Below are positions 41,924 through 51,535 of a stretch of 64,000 bases of DNA, in pieces. Location of the stretch: NCBI GenBank assembly GCA_039024635.1, contig JBCCQA010000012.1, positions 1-64,000 of the forward strand, in the 5' to 3' direction. Origin of the DNA: Kuafuiihalomonas sp039024635 (GTDB taxonomy: Bacteria; Myxococcota; Kuafuiibacteriia; Kuafuiibacteriales; Kuafuiibacteriaceae). Position numbers and translations under genes: made by a program. Under the pieces are notes generated by a model. The model saw nothing but the letters and a program-made list of their open reading frames with translations, was not told where the DNA came from and ran no database searches. Numbering within the stretch: position 1 is the stretch's first letter; each line of letters starts with the position of its first letter.

Positions 41924-42722
41924 CGATGTGGGCGCGAGCCTCCATGAGGACGGCTCCGCCCTTCTCGTGCGGGGCGAAGTGCTCACTGAGGCGCCGATGG
42001 GCTTCTCGAGTGGCCTCCGGCCCTGCCGTCTCTAGGATCTCCGAGAAGGTCGCGAAGGAATCGAGAGCAAAGCGCGCTGCGGCGCTGGCCGCGAGTTGGC
42101 CGCCGATGGGCAGTCTTCCCCGCCAAGAGACGGCTTTGAGCGATTTGAACTTGGCCTTCTCGAGGAGTGTGAGCAGGGCATCGATGTTGGCGTAGCGAAA
42201 TGGTCCGGGCTGGTCGGGCACCGGGGCTGGCAGGGGCGCAACGCTGGCGACCGCATCACGGACCGTAGTCATCCACGGATTGTCTTCAGGGCTGGCCCAC
42301 ACCGCAAAGGCGAACAGACCTCCTGCCTCGAGCCAACCATGCAGGTTCTCGAAGGCCTTCCCGGGCTCGTCGAAGAACATGATGCCGAACCTCGAGCAGA
42401 GCCTATCGAAGGCCCCGTCGGGCACCTCCGTTTCGACATTGGCTACGTGGCCCTGGATGCCGGGTGCGCGGTCATTGATCGCTTCAATGGCAGCGGCCGA
42501 GATGTCGAAGCCGTGGACCTCGCTACCCCTGGATCGGGCGAGGATGGCCCTTGCCGTAGCGCCACCTCCGCAGCCGATGTCGGCAACTCGCAGAGGTCTG
42601 TCGAGCAATAGCCTATCGATCAACGGCTCGTCGATGGGGGCGAGCATGGCTTCGATTCCGTCCAGGCTGGCGATCCACCGCTGACCCCGGTGCTGGGCCC
42701 ATTCGTCGCTCGTGTGCGTCAC
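41907..42722 (-). CDS. class I SAM-dependent methyltransferase
   Basis: 271 residues. Motif I is VADIGCGGGATARAIL, the acidic residue after beta-2 is in VHGFDISAAAIE, and FDRLCSRFGIMFFDEP is motif IV/post-IV of the type 11/25 group. The C-terminal half (WMTTVRDAVASV..., PFRYANIDALLTLLEKAKFKSLKAV) matches small-molecule methyltransferases that begin 'W......gq.w'. Substrate unknown. Overlaps the convergent LysR gene by 17 bp. Confidence 0.83.
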   Translation of the reverse strand: MTHTSDEWAQHRGQRWIASLDGIEAMLAPIDEPLIDRLLLDRPLRVADIGCGGGATARAILARSRGSEVHGFDISAAAIEAINDRAPGIQGHVANVETEVPDGAFDRLCSRFGIMFFDEPGKAFENLHGWLEAGGLFAFAVWASPEDNPWMTTVRDAVASVAPLPAPVPDQPGPFRYANIDALLTLLEKAKFKSLKAVSWRGRLPIGGQLAASAAARFALDSFATFSEILETAGPEATREAHRRLSEHFAPHEKGGAVLMEARAHIVTGLA

Positions 42723-42844
42723 CCGAGCAGGCTAGGCGAGAGGGCGGGAGGGGGGAAGACGCGTGTCGCGCACCTAACGGTTGCAAGGCCCGCATCTTGC
42801 CATCGGTCAGATCCAAGTCGAGCGCCTGGCGCTACTTTCCGGCG

Positions 42845-43125
42845 ATGGCCTCCCAGCAAGGAGAGTCAGAGTTCATGGTCCGAGGCCTTGAGGACAAGGA
42901 CCGTGATCGGGTCATCGAGCATTGGCAAGTCGTGGTGGCCCAGGACCTGTCATGGAGTTCGCCTTGGGGTCGTCATTCAGAGCTTGCAGCGATGGGCTGT
43001 CCCAAGCGGAATCTCTAGGTCCGAGATGGAACCAAGAAGCTGTCCGCTTCTATCGAAGTCTCGGCTATGACGGCGAGGCCCGGGTGAGTCTGGGCAAGCG
43101 TCTTGGTCGATCGTCGAGCTCTTGA
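42845..43125 (+). pseudogene. GNAT acetyltransferase remnant (YpeA-like)
   Basis: The N-terminal part (MVRGLEDKDRDRVIEHW, WSSPWG) resembles the 'ir.l...D...v..lW.......pw' start of YpeA-type N-acetyltransferases. It jumps directly to the C-terminal LAAMGCPKRNL. A stop codon and frame change follow, and the other frame continues NQEAVRFYRSLGYDGEARVSLGKRL, the typical GNAT end. The acetyl-CoA binding core is missing. So the gene has an internal deletion plus a nonsense or frameshift change. Confidence 0.68.
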
Positions 43126-43189
43126 GCTCGGTTCTGACATACCCTGAGTCTATGAGGCGAACACGCGACTTTGTGGGCCTGTTCGGTTT

Positions 43190-44641
43190 GTGGGGAATGT
43201 GGGCCGAACCTTCTTCTTGCTGGCCGCGACCGTGTCCCTCTTCGTCCTTGCTTGTTCTCCGACCGAGGTGAGCGGCGTTGACGCCATCGAAGCGGACCTT
43301 GGCTGGGACGGAGGCCTCATCGACGGCGACTGGGAAGGCTCCGACGCTGGGTTGGACCTGGCGGACGGAGCCGATGATGCGGGCGCGGTCGCACCGGTCG
43401 CGGTCGACCGCCTGCTTCTCGACAACGAGATCGTCGAGCGTCTCAACTTCGAGATTTCTCCGAATCAGCGATGGGCGACGCTCAACGAGCGACCACGGGG
43501 TTCGCGCGCCTTGAGCCCGGTGCTCTACGAGATTCAGGTGACCGGTGAGCTCCGCCGAGTTTGTGCGTATCCTGAGGCCTCTCTACGAACCAACGCCTCC
43601 ATGCAGTTTGGAGAAGCAGACGGTCAGTCATTTGCGGTGGGTCTACGAGCGGACGGCGCTGCACTCATCGTGATTCGTCCTGACCCGGACCCTGACCCTG
43701 ATTGTCCCTCCCTGATCGAGGAGGTGCCGCTTCGGGGTCTGCCCGAAGACGTCCCACCCACTGAACTTCTGAACCCGTATCCGGTTCGAGGCTTCGACGG
43801 CCGGGCCTGGGTGGCTCTCCACCGCCATGCCCCCTCTCTCGACCTGGAGTCCGTCTACGTTCAGGAACTGGCCGGACAAGAAGACATCCATCTGGCCTGG
43901 ACCGACACGCGACCCAACCGCTTTCGTGGATTTGGCACCTTCGCAACCGTTGCCCGATGGTTCACTGGTGAGGCCCGCTTCATCGCAGGTCGCTGGCGCG
44001 AGGGCAGCATTCAGGTATTTGAGACCACCCTCTCCGAAACTGGAGCGGCGACGACTCGGCAGTTGACCATGAATCCTGGCAACAAGGCCGATGCATTCCC
44101 CTTTCGGACCTCGGGCGGCGTCTACATCCTGACCAACGATGGCGGAGGCCCGGACGGTCTTCTGTACGAAGAGGACGAACAGGGCGCCTTCGTTCCGGCG
44201 CTTGCCATTCCCTTCGATGCCTCGCAAAGCGCCATTGCGGGGACGCCGTCAAGTGCACTGTCCTTCGAGACCTTCGTTTGGGGCGACCAGCTCTACGCGA
44301 GCTACCAGATTGCCGATGTCGAAGACCGGGCACCCGAATGTCGTGGTGTGAACTGTACCTGGAACGAGCTGTGGATCGCCGCCTTCTCCCAAGACGAGCA
44401 GGGTCGGATCGACGGTCTGCGGAGTCGATGCAGGGTGAGCGCGGCAACTTCGGATCCCCGCTTTCGGTCCAAGGTCGATCCAGAGCCGGCCGTGGTCGAG
44501 GGCGCGCTCTATATCTTTCATCAGCGATCGGATCTGACTCGGATGCCAGGCAATCCAGGTAACCAGTTAGCCGTCATCGAGATCCACAATCGAGTGGCTT
44601 TCGACCGAGCTTGCGCCCGCGGTACGGCAGCCCCTGATTGA
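43190..44641 (+). CDS. lipoprotein of unknown function
   Basis: About 483 residues; GTG codons at 43190 and 43199 are possible starts and both keep the lipoprotein signal TVSLFVLAC. A long Asp/Gly/Ala linker (DLGWDGGLIDGDWEGSDAG..) precedes an all-beta body. Stretches such as RWATLNERPRGSRALSP, FIAGRWREGSIQVFETTL and GGVYILTNDGGGPDGLLYEE suggest propeller blades. Cys pairs (ECRGVNCTW, SRCRV..) could be disulfides. No catalytic motif. Likely displayed on the cell surface. Confidence 0.6.
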   Translation: MGNVGRTFFLLAATVSLFVLACSPTEVSGVDAIEADLGWDGGLIDGDWEGSDAGLDLADGADDAGAVAPVAVDRLLLDNEIVERLNFEISPNQRWATLNERPRGSRALSPVLYEIQVTGELRRVCAYPEASLRTNASMQFGEADGQSFAVGLRADGAALIVIRPDPDPDPDCPSLIEEVPLRGLPEDVPPTELLNPYPVRGFDGRAWVALHRHAPSLDLESVYVQELAGQEDIHLAWTDTRPNRFRGFGTFATVARWFTGEARFIAGRWREGSIQVFETTLSETGAATTRQLTMNPGNKADAFPFRTSGGVYILTNDGGGPDGLLYEEDEQGAFVPALAIPFDASQSAIAGTPSSALSFETFVWGDQLYASYQIADVEDRAPECRGVNCTWNELWIAAFSQDEQGRIDGLRSRCRVSAATSDPRFRSKVDPEPAVVEGALYIFHQRSDLTRMPGNPGNQLAVIEIHNRVAFDRACARGTAAPD

Positions 44642-44677
44642 GGAGCCATAGGCTCGTCCTCCGAGAGAGGGCCCCGG

Positions 44678-46297
44678 TTGCGAGGACCTCGATCCGCTTT
44701 CGATTTACCACTGCTAGGCCGATGCCATGGGCTGGTGACCCAAGAGGCGGGATATGGCTCTGTGGGGCCGGTGGTAGAGACCCTGCGCCGGATCGTCGGA
44801 GCCTTGGCCACGGTGGGGCTCGTCGTGTCGGTAGTCTGGCTCTTTCGCGCTGAGCGCGGCGTCCGAACCAGCCAGATTTGGGTGGGTCCGACGCCAGTCA
44901 CCCTGTTTCGGAGCGTCGACGGCTTCGAGGGCGCGCCGCTCGTGGTCATCAGCCACGGATTCGCAGGATCGCAGCAGCTCATGCGACCCTTCGCGGTGAC
45001 CTTGGCGCGCGCAGGCTACGTCGCCGCTACCTTCGACTACTTGGGTCATGGCAGAAACCTCGACCCGCTGCGCGGCGACGTCACCAAGGTCAAGGGGGCG
45101 ACCCAGCGACTCCTCGAACAGACGAGCTCGGTCGTGGATGGAGTCTTGGGAGAGCCCGGCCTTGACGGCCGTCTGGCTATCGTCGGGCACTCCATGGCCT
45201 CGGATATCGTCGTTCGCTACGCACAGAGAGACTCCCGCGTGGAGGCCACGGTCGCGGTCTCGATGTTCTCTCCGGCCGTCACCTCGACTTCCCCGCCCAA
45301 CCTGCTCATTCTGGTCGGTGGGCTTGAGCGTGGACTTCGGCAAGAAGCTTTGCGTGTCCTCAAGATGGGGATCGAGAATCCTCAGGCCTTTCATACCTAT
45401 GGAGACTTCGGGTCTGGCTCCGCCCGCAGGTTGGCGCTCGCCCCATACCGGGAGCATCTCGGTGTGCTCTATGAGCCTTCAGGTTTGTTTGAGGCCCGAT
45501 CCTGGCTGGACCAGGTCTTCGCACGGGACAGTCGTGCGCCCGTCGACCGCAGGGGCAGCGCCATCCTATTGCTCTTCATGAGTCTCGGTCTGATGGGTTG
45601 GCCGCTCTTTTCTATCTTGCCCCGCGTCTCGCAGCTCGGCTCCGGACCAAGACTGAGATGGAGCCAGCTCTGCATCCTGTGCCTCGTCCCGGCTTTGGCA
45701 ACGCCTCTCATGCTGGTCTCCTTTCCGGCCGACTTCATGTCGGTGCTGGTCGGGGGCTACCTCGCCGTTCACTTCGGCGTCTACGGCCTCCTTACCTGGA
45801 TCACCACACGCGTGCTGCTCGGACGACCAGCCACTGCCGGGACGTGGACTTGGGCCTGGGCTCTACGAATGCTCGGGGCCACGAGCTTGGCTACGAGCTA
45901 TGCGGCAGGTGCGGTGGCCTTGGCGATGGATGCGACCTTCACTTCCTTTGCGATGACCGCGCCGAGGTGGCCATTGTTCTTGGTCATGAGCTTGGGGACC
46001 GGTGCCTACTTCCTGGCCGATGAATCGTTCACGGCGGGTTCCGATGCGCCGCGAGGCAGTCGCTTGCTCACTCGTTGCTCCTTCCTTGCCTCCCTCGGGC
46101 TGGCGGTCGCGTTGTCCTTCGAAGAGCTCTTCTTCCTGCTAATCATCGCCATCCTCATCGTGCCCTACTTCATGGTCTACGGTCTGTGGTCCGACTGGAT
46201 CCATCGAGCGACCGGCCACCCGGCGGTCGGCGCAATCGCCAGCGCCACCGCCTTCGCGTGGACCATCGCCGTCGTGTTCCCGATGTTGGCGGGCTAA
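44678..46297 (+). CDS. alpha/beta-hydrolase fused to a polytopic membrane domain
   Basis: Up to 539 residues; the start is unclear (TTG 44678, or GTG codons at 44735, 44762 or 44771, the last giving a neat membrane anchor ETLRRIVGALATVGLVVSVVW). Residues about 85-290 are an alpha/beta hydrolase: LVVISHGFAGSQQLM, TFDYLGHGRN, and AIVGHSMASD with the nucleophile Ser. The C-terminal 250 residues form about seven membrane helices with no family I recognise. The hydrolase would face the periplasm if the first helix is an anchor. Such lipase-transmembrane fusions are uncommon; the substrate may be lipid or lipoprotein-linked. Confidence 0.7.
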   Translation: MRGPRSAFDLPLLGRCHGLVTQEAGYGSVGPVVETLRRIVGALATVGLVVSVVWLFRAERGVRTSQIWVGPTPVTLFRSVDGFEGAPLVVISHGFAGSQQLMRPFAVTLARAGYVAATFDYLGHGRNLDPLRGDVTKVKGATQRLLEQTSSVVDGVLGEPGLDGRLAIVGHSMASDIVVRYAQRDSRVEATVAVSMFSPAVTSTSPPNLLILVGGLERGLRQEALRVLKMGIENPQAFHTYGDFGSGSARRLALAPYREHLGVLYEPSGLFEARSWLDQVFARDSRAPVDRRGSAILLLFMSLGLMGWPLFSILPRVSQLGSGPRLRWSQLCILCLVPALATPLMLVSFPADFMSVLVGGYLAVHFGVYGLLTWITTRVLLGRPATAGTWTWAWALRMLGATSLATSYAAGAVALAMDATFTSFAMTAPRWPLFLVMSLGTGAYFLADESFTAGSDAPRGSRLLTRCSFLASLGLAVALSFEELFFLLIIAILIVPYFMVYGLWSDWIHRATGHPAVGAIASATAFAWTIAVVFPMLAG

Positions 46298-46347
46298 GGC
46301 AGCTACCGCGGGGCAGCACCCTTCAGAATGAGTTGGCGAGGTACCCT

Positions 46348-46372
46348 CTCGCAGAACCTCTAGGGTTGCGAG
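46348..46372. terminator. hairpin between convergent genes
   Basis: CTCGCA (46348-46353) pairs with TGCGAG (46367-46372), and the inner ACC/GGT extends the stem after a two-base bulge, leaving a short loop. It lies between the ends of the hydrolase and methyltransferase genes and could stop transcription from either side. No T-run. Confidence 0.3.
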
Positions 46373-46436
46373 TCGCTCTTGGGTCAGGAAGGACTCGCAT
46401 TAGAGTCCTCTGCTCCTCACCCTCTTCTCCATAGAC

Positions 46437-47207
46437 TCAAGCGGCGAGCAGCCTCGAACGTGCGCGCCAAGCTAGCTTCCGGAGGGCCAGACGACCCTTT
46501 CGCAAGAGACCCGGGTCGGGGGTGGGATCGAAGGGCTCAGTGCCGCGCCTCGCGTTCAGCACCTCGGGCCACTCGGGGCAGCGGCTGAGCCGTACGCAGC
46601 AGATCATCTCTTCCCAGACGGGAACGCCTAGTTCGAGTGAGGGCTTTGGAGGGTGTCGCGCCGCGTCGTAGCGCTGTTGATTACGAGCTGACGCGAGAGG
46701 GTGGAGGGCATCGGCCATCGAATCCGTCAGCCTCCTCCGTACGAAGAAGCGATAGTCCACCAAGCCTAGCTCCCGAAGGATCTGCTGGAGCTGAACGGTG
46801 GTGAGATGCGTCTTGTGGCCGCTCCAGTCGGAAAAGTAGAGCTTTAGTCCTTGCTCAGCGAGGACTTCGTCCGCATCGAAGAAGGGACCGGAGATGTATA
46901 GGAAGGCCCGAGCAATACGGGCTGCTTCGGCTACCGCGAGACGAACGTGTTCAAGGCTCGGTAGGTGCTCGAGCACGTGCATCATCGTCACGAAGCGTGA
47001 GCTGTTGGCCGGCAGACCCGTGTCGGTCATGTCATGCACCCACGCCTCGATGCCGACCTGGCGCATCTGCTGGACCTTGCGGGGATTGAGGTCGATCGCC
47101 ACGCCTCGCTGACCGCTCAGATGGCGTTTTGCAAACTGATAGGAGCCGCCCACCGAGCCTCCAAAGTCGAAGAAGTCGAGTCCTTCGACGTCGATCGGCG
47201 GCAACAT
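46437..47207 (-). CDS. SAM-dependent methyltransferase-like protein
   Basis: 256 residues. FFDFGGSVGGSYQFAKRHLS stands in place of motif I, GVAIDLNPRKVQQM supplies the acidic ribose ligand, and MMHVLEHLPSLEHV is the usual 'vlEHl' post-motif of type 11 methyltransferases. The motif I glycines are shifted (D-F-G-G-S-V-G-G), which is a variant. The C-terminal half is basic and ends RKLAWRARSRLLAA. Such proteins are common near glycan genes; substrate unknown. Confidence 0.65.
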   Translation of the reverse strand: MLPPIDVEGLDFFDFGGSVGGSYQFAKRHLSGQRGVAIDLNPRKVQQMRQVGIEAWVHDMTDTGLPANSSRFVTMMHVLEHLPSLEHVRLAVAEAARIARAFLYISGPFFDADEVLAEQGLKLYFSDWSGHKTHLTTVQLQQILRELGLVDYRFFVRRRLTDSMADALHPLASARNQQRYDAARHPPKPSLELGVPVWEEMICCVRLSRCPEWPEVLNARRGTEPFDPTPDPGLLRKGRLALRKLAWRARSRLLAA

Positions 47208-47331
47208 GACCTAGAGGGTCCGGGGGTCAGGCACCAGAGGTCAAGCCCGGTTCAACTCAGCCCTAGATCGAAGGTCGTCTGCGTGGCCCAAGCTGATGAC
47301 CTGAGCCAGGTCCGGTGCGGGTGTTCCTCGA

Positions 47332-50247
47332 TCAATCGATGGAAGTGAAGTCGCCCTGGAATCCGTCCGCATGCACCCACAAACGATTGGCCACCGGATC
47401 AAAGCCAAGTCCGTAGTTGCTTCCTCCTGTCGTGAAGTGGACGTCCGAGAACGCAGGAACGGGGCCTGCCGGGTCGCATACGTAGTAGGACTCGTCGTCG
47501 AAGGATTTCACATAGAGGACGTCCGCGACGCCGTCGGCATCCAGATCCTGCGCCTGCAGAGAGTTCTTTTGGGCTGAGATGTCCCACTGCCTGTTGACGA
47601 CCGTGACGTCAAAGGTGGCGCGGTCGATGCGAATGACGACCTCCGATGATTGGCACCCGGTGTAGAAGTAGTCGTCATCCAGCGTAAGCCCGCTGCACTC
47701 GGATTCTTCGTCGAAGGTGCCCTCCAGCCTGGCCGTGGTCGGGACGCGGCTCGGATCGAAGGACCAAATCTCGGTGTCGACGACGGAAGAGTTCTCGTGG
47801 GTGATCAGGTAGATGCGCTGACCATCCCCTGAGACGCCCCGAATGTCGTCTCCTGGCGTCCGCGGGAAGCCGACGGCATCAACGGGTGCAAAGCTCGTCC
47901 CGCCATCCGTCGATATACGGAACACGATGGCGGACGTGCCGGTCGTCGTGTTCTGGATGGTGAAGATGTCGTCGTCGTCGATATGCATCGCAAAGCCGAC
48001 CTGACTGGCGGGGATGGGGACCTCGACGTTGGGCCCGCCGGCCTTCGGCTGCTGGAACAGGTCGCCTTGATTCCCGACGTAGAGGAATCCGGACGGATCG
48101 TCGTCGGCCTCGACGTAGTACTTGACGAAGGTCGAGATCGTGGTCGGAAGTATGGTCTGGGTCGTCCCGACAACGCCCGATTGTCCGGGCTGGCAGCTCG
48201 GTGTGGGGAGTTCGACCGTCCAGGCTGGGGCGGCGATGGGACCACAACCCACGGCGGACTCGATGCCGTTCCAAGTGACCGTGATGCGCTCACTCGGCTC
48301 ATAGGGCCCGGCATCGATCCGCAGGACGCGGGCTTCGTCGAGGAGCTCGACTTCGTCGGGAGCCGTCGCCAGGTCGAAGGTCAAATTCGTTCCCAAGTCT
48401 CCGGCGATGGTGATGATCCCGACGTCGGATCGGATGGAGCCGGGGAAGCTCGCCTCGAACGTGGGGGAGACGGAGGTCGTCGTCGACGAGTGGGTCGGCG
48501 ACAGCGCGATGGCCGCGGACGAGGTGAGCACGCTGCAGGGTGTCTCGCTGAGTTCGATCTCGAGTGGGTTCGGGAGGGGGCCGCTTCCTTCATCTGTATC
48601 AGCGAAATAGACGAAGTAGGTCGTGCCGGCGATTACGCCGAACCTGGCGCCCGAGTTCGTGGAGAAGAAGTCGGTCGAGCAGGCCAACTCGGGAACTGTC
48701 GTTCCGCAGGCCGCATCGGAGGCAACAAAGACGTGGCGTTCTTGCGGGCTCTTCTCGAGGCTCAGTCGAGCCTCACCGCTCACCGTGGCCGTGTAGGTGA
48801 AGACGACGTCGGGACCTTCGACCTCGACGAAGGCCGATAGGCAGCTGGGTTTCGTACCGAAGTAATCGTTGAGCGAGGCGTCCCAGCCGTAGGTACCGGG
48901 CCCCTGACCAAGGGGGATCGCGCTCGAGCAGTCCTCTCCGGTTGCAGAGCATACGCTCTCCAGGCAGCGATCGCTGCCCGTGCAGGAGAGGCCGCAAGCG
49001 CCGCAGTTCATTTCGTCGTCGCTCACGTCTTGTTCGCAGCCTGTCGCCGGGTCGGCATCGCAGTCGTCCCAGCCCGCGTCGCAAGCGACCACCGTACACT
49101 GAGCGTCCGCACACCCGGCGGCCGCATTGTCGAGTTCACAACCGAGGCCACAGCCTCCGCAGTTGTTCACTTCGACCTCGAGGTTCGTTTCACAGCCGTC
49201 GGCGTCGATGTCGGCATTGCAGTCTCCAAAGCCCGGCTGACAGGACAGCCCGCACACGCTGCGAACGCAGATGGGATCAGTGTTGGGAGTGGTGGGGCAG
49301 TCGACGTCGCACGCGCCGCAGAAGTCCGGGTTATTCGTGAGATCGACGCATGCTCCGTTGCAGTCGGTCAGGCCAGGGCCACAGTTTGCGGCGCAGGTGC
49401 TCATGTTGCAGGCCTCGCCTGGCCCACATACGATCCCACAGCCCCCGCAGTGCTCCGGGTCCGTGTCGGTGTTGACGCAGCCACCATCGCAGGCCGTCGG
49501 CGTCGTTCCCCCACACGAGAGCTGGCACGTGCCGTCCGTGCAGACCTCTCCGTCGCCGCATGTGACGCCACAGGCGTCGCAGTTGTTGCGATCGCTGGAA
49601 GTGTTTACGCAGCGACCCTCGCAGGCTATTTGCCCGTCGGGGCAGGAGATCGCGCAGGTACCACCCCCGCAGATCTGACCCGCGGCGCAGTCCGATCCGC
49701 AGGCCCCGCAGTTCGCGCGATCGGTGTCGGTGTCCACGCAGAAGCCGTCGCAGTTCGCCTGCCCGCCCGGGCACGAAACTTCACAGCCCCCGTCGACGCA
49801 TACTTCTCCGCCAGGACAGGTGACACCGCAGGCCCCGCAGTTGGCCCGATCGCTATCAAGGTCTCGGCAGGTTCCAGCGCACTCCACGAGTCCACCCCCG
49901 CACGAGGTCTGGCAGGCGCCCTGGCTGCATACCTCACCTGAAGGGCAAGTGTTGCCGCACTCCCCGCAGTTGCCCAGGGATGTCGCCAGGTCCACGCACT
50001 GGCGGTCGCATTCGCTTTGTCCACTAGGGCACTGAGTAGAGCAAGTACCGTTGCCGCAGACCTCAGTGCTATCGCAGGCCAGCTCGCAACCGCCGCAGTT
50101 GGCGGGGTCGTTGGCCGTGTCGACGCAGCTTTCGCTGCAGCTCTCTAGCCCGGTGGGGCACAGGAAACCATCCGGGACTTCGTCTTCGCTGCACGAGAAG
50201 AAGAGGACGGCGGCTCCGATCAGCGCGCCTACGCGAAGACCATTCAT
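47332..50247 (-). CDS. giant Cys-rich repeat lipoprotein
   Basis: 971 residues from ATG 50247, giving a signal ending LFFSC. Residues about 25-470 are roughly ten repeats of about 40 residues built on 'C..C...CVD...d..NCGACG..C..GevC..g.C', with about eight Cys each, a pattern typical of Myxococcota surface proteins. A pre-propeller beta domain and then a C-terminal region (VKYYVEADDDPSGFLYVGNQGDLFQQPKAGG, LDDDYFYTGCQSSEVVIRIDRAT) form propeller-like blades. The Cys array suggests a rigid, disulfide-locked stalk that presents the C-terminal domain. No enzyme motif. Confidence 0.78.
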   Translation of the reverse strand: MNGLRVGALIGAAVLFFSCSEDEVPDGFLCPTGLESCSESCVDTANDPANCGGCELACDSTEVCGNGTCSTQCPSGQSECDRQCVDLATSLGNCGECGNTCPSGEVCSQGACQTSCGGGLVECAGTCRDLDSDRANCGACGVTCPGGEVCVDGGCEVSCPGGQANCDGFCVDTDTDRANCGACGSDCAAGQICGGGTCAISCPDGQIACEGRCVNTSSDRNNCDACGVTCGDGEVCTDGTCQLSCGGTTPTACDGGCVNTDTDPEHCGGCGIVCGPGEACNMSTCAANCGPGLTDCNGACVDLTNNPDFCGACDVDCPTTPNTDPICVRSVCGLSCQPGFGDCNADIDADGCETNLEVEVNNCGGCGLGCELDNAAAGCADAQCTVVACDAGWDDCDADPATGCEQDVSDDEMNCGACGLSCTGSDRCLESVCSATGEDCSSAIPLGQGPGTYGWDASLNDYFGTKPSCLSAFVEVEGPDVVFTYTATVSGEARLSLEKSPQERHVFVASDAACGTTVPELACSTDFFSTNSGARFGVIAGTTYFVYFADTDEGSGPLPNPLEIELSETPCSVLTSSAAIALSPTHSSTTTSVSPTFEASFPGSIRSDVGIITIAGDLGTNLTFDLATAPDEVELLDEARVLRIDAGPYEPSERITVTWNGIESAVGCGPIAAPAWTVELPTPSCQPGQSGVVGTTQTILPTTISTFVKYYVEADDDPSGFLYVGNQGDLFQQPKAGGPNVEVPIPASQVGFAMHIDDDDIFTIQNTTTGTSAIVFRISTDGGTSFAPVDAVGFPRTPGDDIRGVSGDGQRIYLITHENSSVVDTEIWSFDPSRVPTTARLEGTFDEESECSGLTLDDDYFYTGCQSSEVVIRIDRATFDVTVVNRQWDISAQKNSLQAQDLDADGVADVLYVKSFDDESYYVCDPAGPVPAFSDVHFTTGGSNYGLGFDPVANRLWVHADGFQGDFTSID

Positions 50248-50377
50248 CAGCCGAAGCCATAGCGGAATCGAATACGGTTTGTGAACCAGCCCACCGTCGG
50301 AGAAGGCATGAATGCAGCATGAGTTGCGTTGAAGTGCGGCTACGGGCGAGAAGAGTCGGCAGCGGGGCAGCGGAGGC

Positions 50378-51535
50378 TCAACGCAGCCGGTCCAGCATGG
50401 CATATAGGGTCAGCAGCTGGTCTCGTCCCAGCTTCTTGGCGCGCTCTGGACTCCACCCGTCTGGGTGGGGGGTGTCGGCGGTGTCTTTGAATGGCTGCTC
50501 CAAGGTCATGGCCAAGCATTTGAAGCGCTCCGCCACCCAGTTGGTCGCCATTGACAGGTTCGCCTTCCCTGGCTTGGCGACCGGGTAGCCATGCTTGGTC
50601 TGGAAGTCCGGATTGATGGTCTGGAGCAGCTCTTTGTAGCTCGCCTGCCGAACGCCATGGGCCGGGGACCAGGACGGGATGCCGTCGGCCCCTGCGATGA
50701 AGTTGTATGGCAGAGCTTCGTCACCGTGGACGTCGAGGAAGAAGTCTACCCCCGTCCGCTCCATGGCCCGTCGCACAAGGAAAACCTCGGGGCTTCGTTC
50801 GAGGCTTGGCTCGGCCCAGGCCCGATTCAGGTTCTGACCGGCGGCATTGTTCCGGAGATGGCCTCGAAAACTCCCGTCCGGATTCATGTTCGGGACCAGA
50901 TGGAAGGCGCAGCGCTTGAGCAGCGCACGGCTCGTTGGCTCGTCGGGATCCAAGAGATGTTCGATGAGGCCCTCCATGAGCCACTCCGCCATGGACTCGC
51001 CAGGGTGCTGGCGCCCGATGATCCAACACTGAAGACGTCCGTCCCGGGATCCCTCTCGATCCGTCACATGGAGCAGGTCGAGGTCGCGGCCGTCCACCGT
51101 AGCGCCGAGTCGTTCGTAGCGGACCGAGGGTTCATCGATTGCGTAGCCGAGCAAAGCCTGGTGTCGCCTAGAAGGATAAGGCGCGAAGTAGGCGAAGTGC
51201 ACGAGGTCGACGTCGGGTCGGCAGCGGAAGGATAGCACATTCCCGTCGTAGTCTGCGGGCAGTCGGGTCCAAGCCTCTTCTTGTCCATAGGAAACGCACA
51301 CGCGATAGTCTTTCCATCCGTCAGGGTAGCTGGCCTGTCCTGCGTTTGTGATGCGAAAGACCAGTTCCCGATCCCGAGTTCCCGTCGCTCGGAAATGGAA
51401 CCACTGGAAGTGGTCCTCGCCGACGTCTTTCCGTATCTGGAGCTCGACATCGGAAGGGTTCTCGCATCGGACCACCTCGATATTGCCAGATTCGAAGGTA
51501 CAGCCAACGTGGAGTGGAGGCGTGGAGCTGCTCAT
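50378..51535 (-). CDS. M14 metallocarboxypeptidase, cytosolic carboxypeptidase-like
   Basis: 385 residues, no signal peptide. An N-terminal beta-sandwich (HFQWFHFRATGTRDRELVFRI) precedes the M14 domain, as in the CCP/AGTPBP1 (M14B) group. Zinc ligands are in RQHPGESMAEW (His177, Glu180) and FFLDVHGDE (His270). Substrate-site motifs are NMNPDG, HLRNNAAGQNLNRAW, and catalytic Glu346 in MTLEQPF. Eukaryotic relatives remove glutamates from tubulin; bacterial ones have unknown cytoplasmic targets. Confidence 0.9.
   Translation of the reverse strand: MSSSTPPLHVGCTFESGNIEVVRCENPSDVELQIRKDVGEDHFQWFHFRATGTRDRELVFRITNAGQASYPDGWKDYRVCVSYGQEEAWTRLPADYDGNVLSFRCRPDVDLVHFAYFAPYPSRRHQALLGYAIDEPSVRYERLGATVDGRDLDLLHVTDREGSRDGRLQCWIIGRQHPGESMAEWLMEGLIEHLLDPDEPTSRALLKRCAFHLVPNMNPDGSFRGHLRNNAAGQNLNRAWAEPSLERSPEVFLVRRAMERTGVDFFLDVHGDEALPYNFIAGADGIPSWSPAHGVRQASYKELLQTINPDFQTKHGYPVAKPGKANLSMATNWVAERFKCLAMTLEQPFKDTADTPHPDGWSPERAKKLGRDQLLTLYAMLDRLR

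Noticed and set aside
47983..48840. Plus-strand frames opposite the Cys-rich giant lipoprotein
   Set aside because: Periodic antisense of the repeats; several similar ones occur (49030-49941, 49724-50035) and none has independent support.
49030..50284. Possible CRISPR-like or DNA tandem repeat array
   Set aside because: The periodicity of about 120 bp is a protein repeat with diverged codons and has no constant direct repeats with unique spacers.
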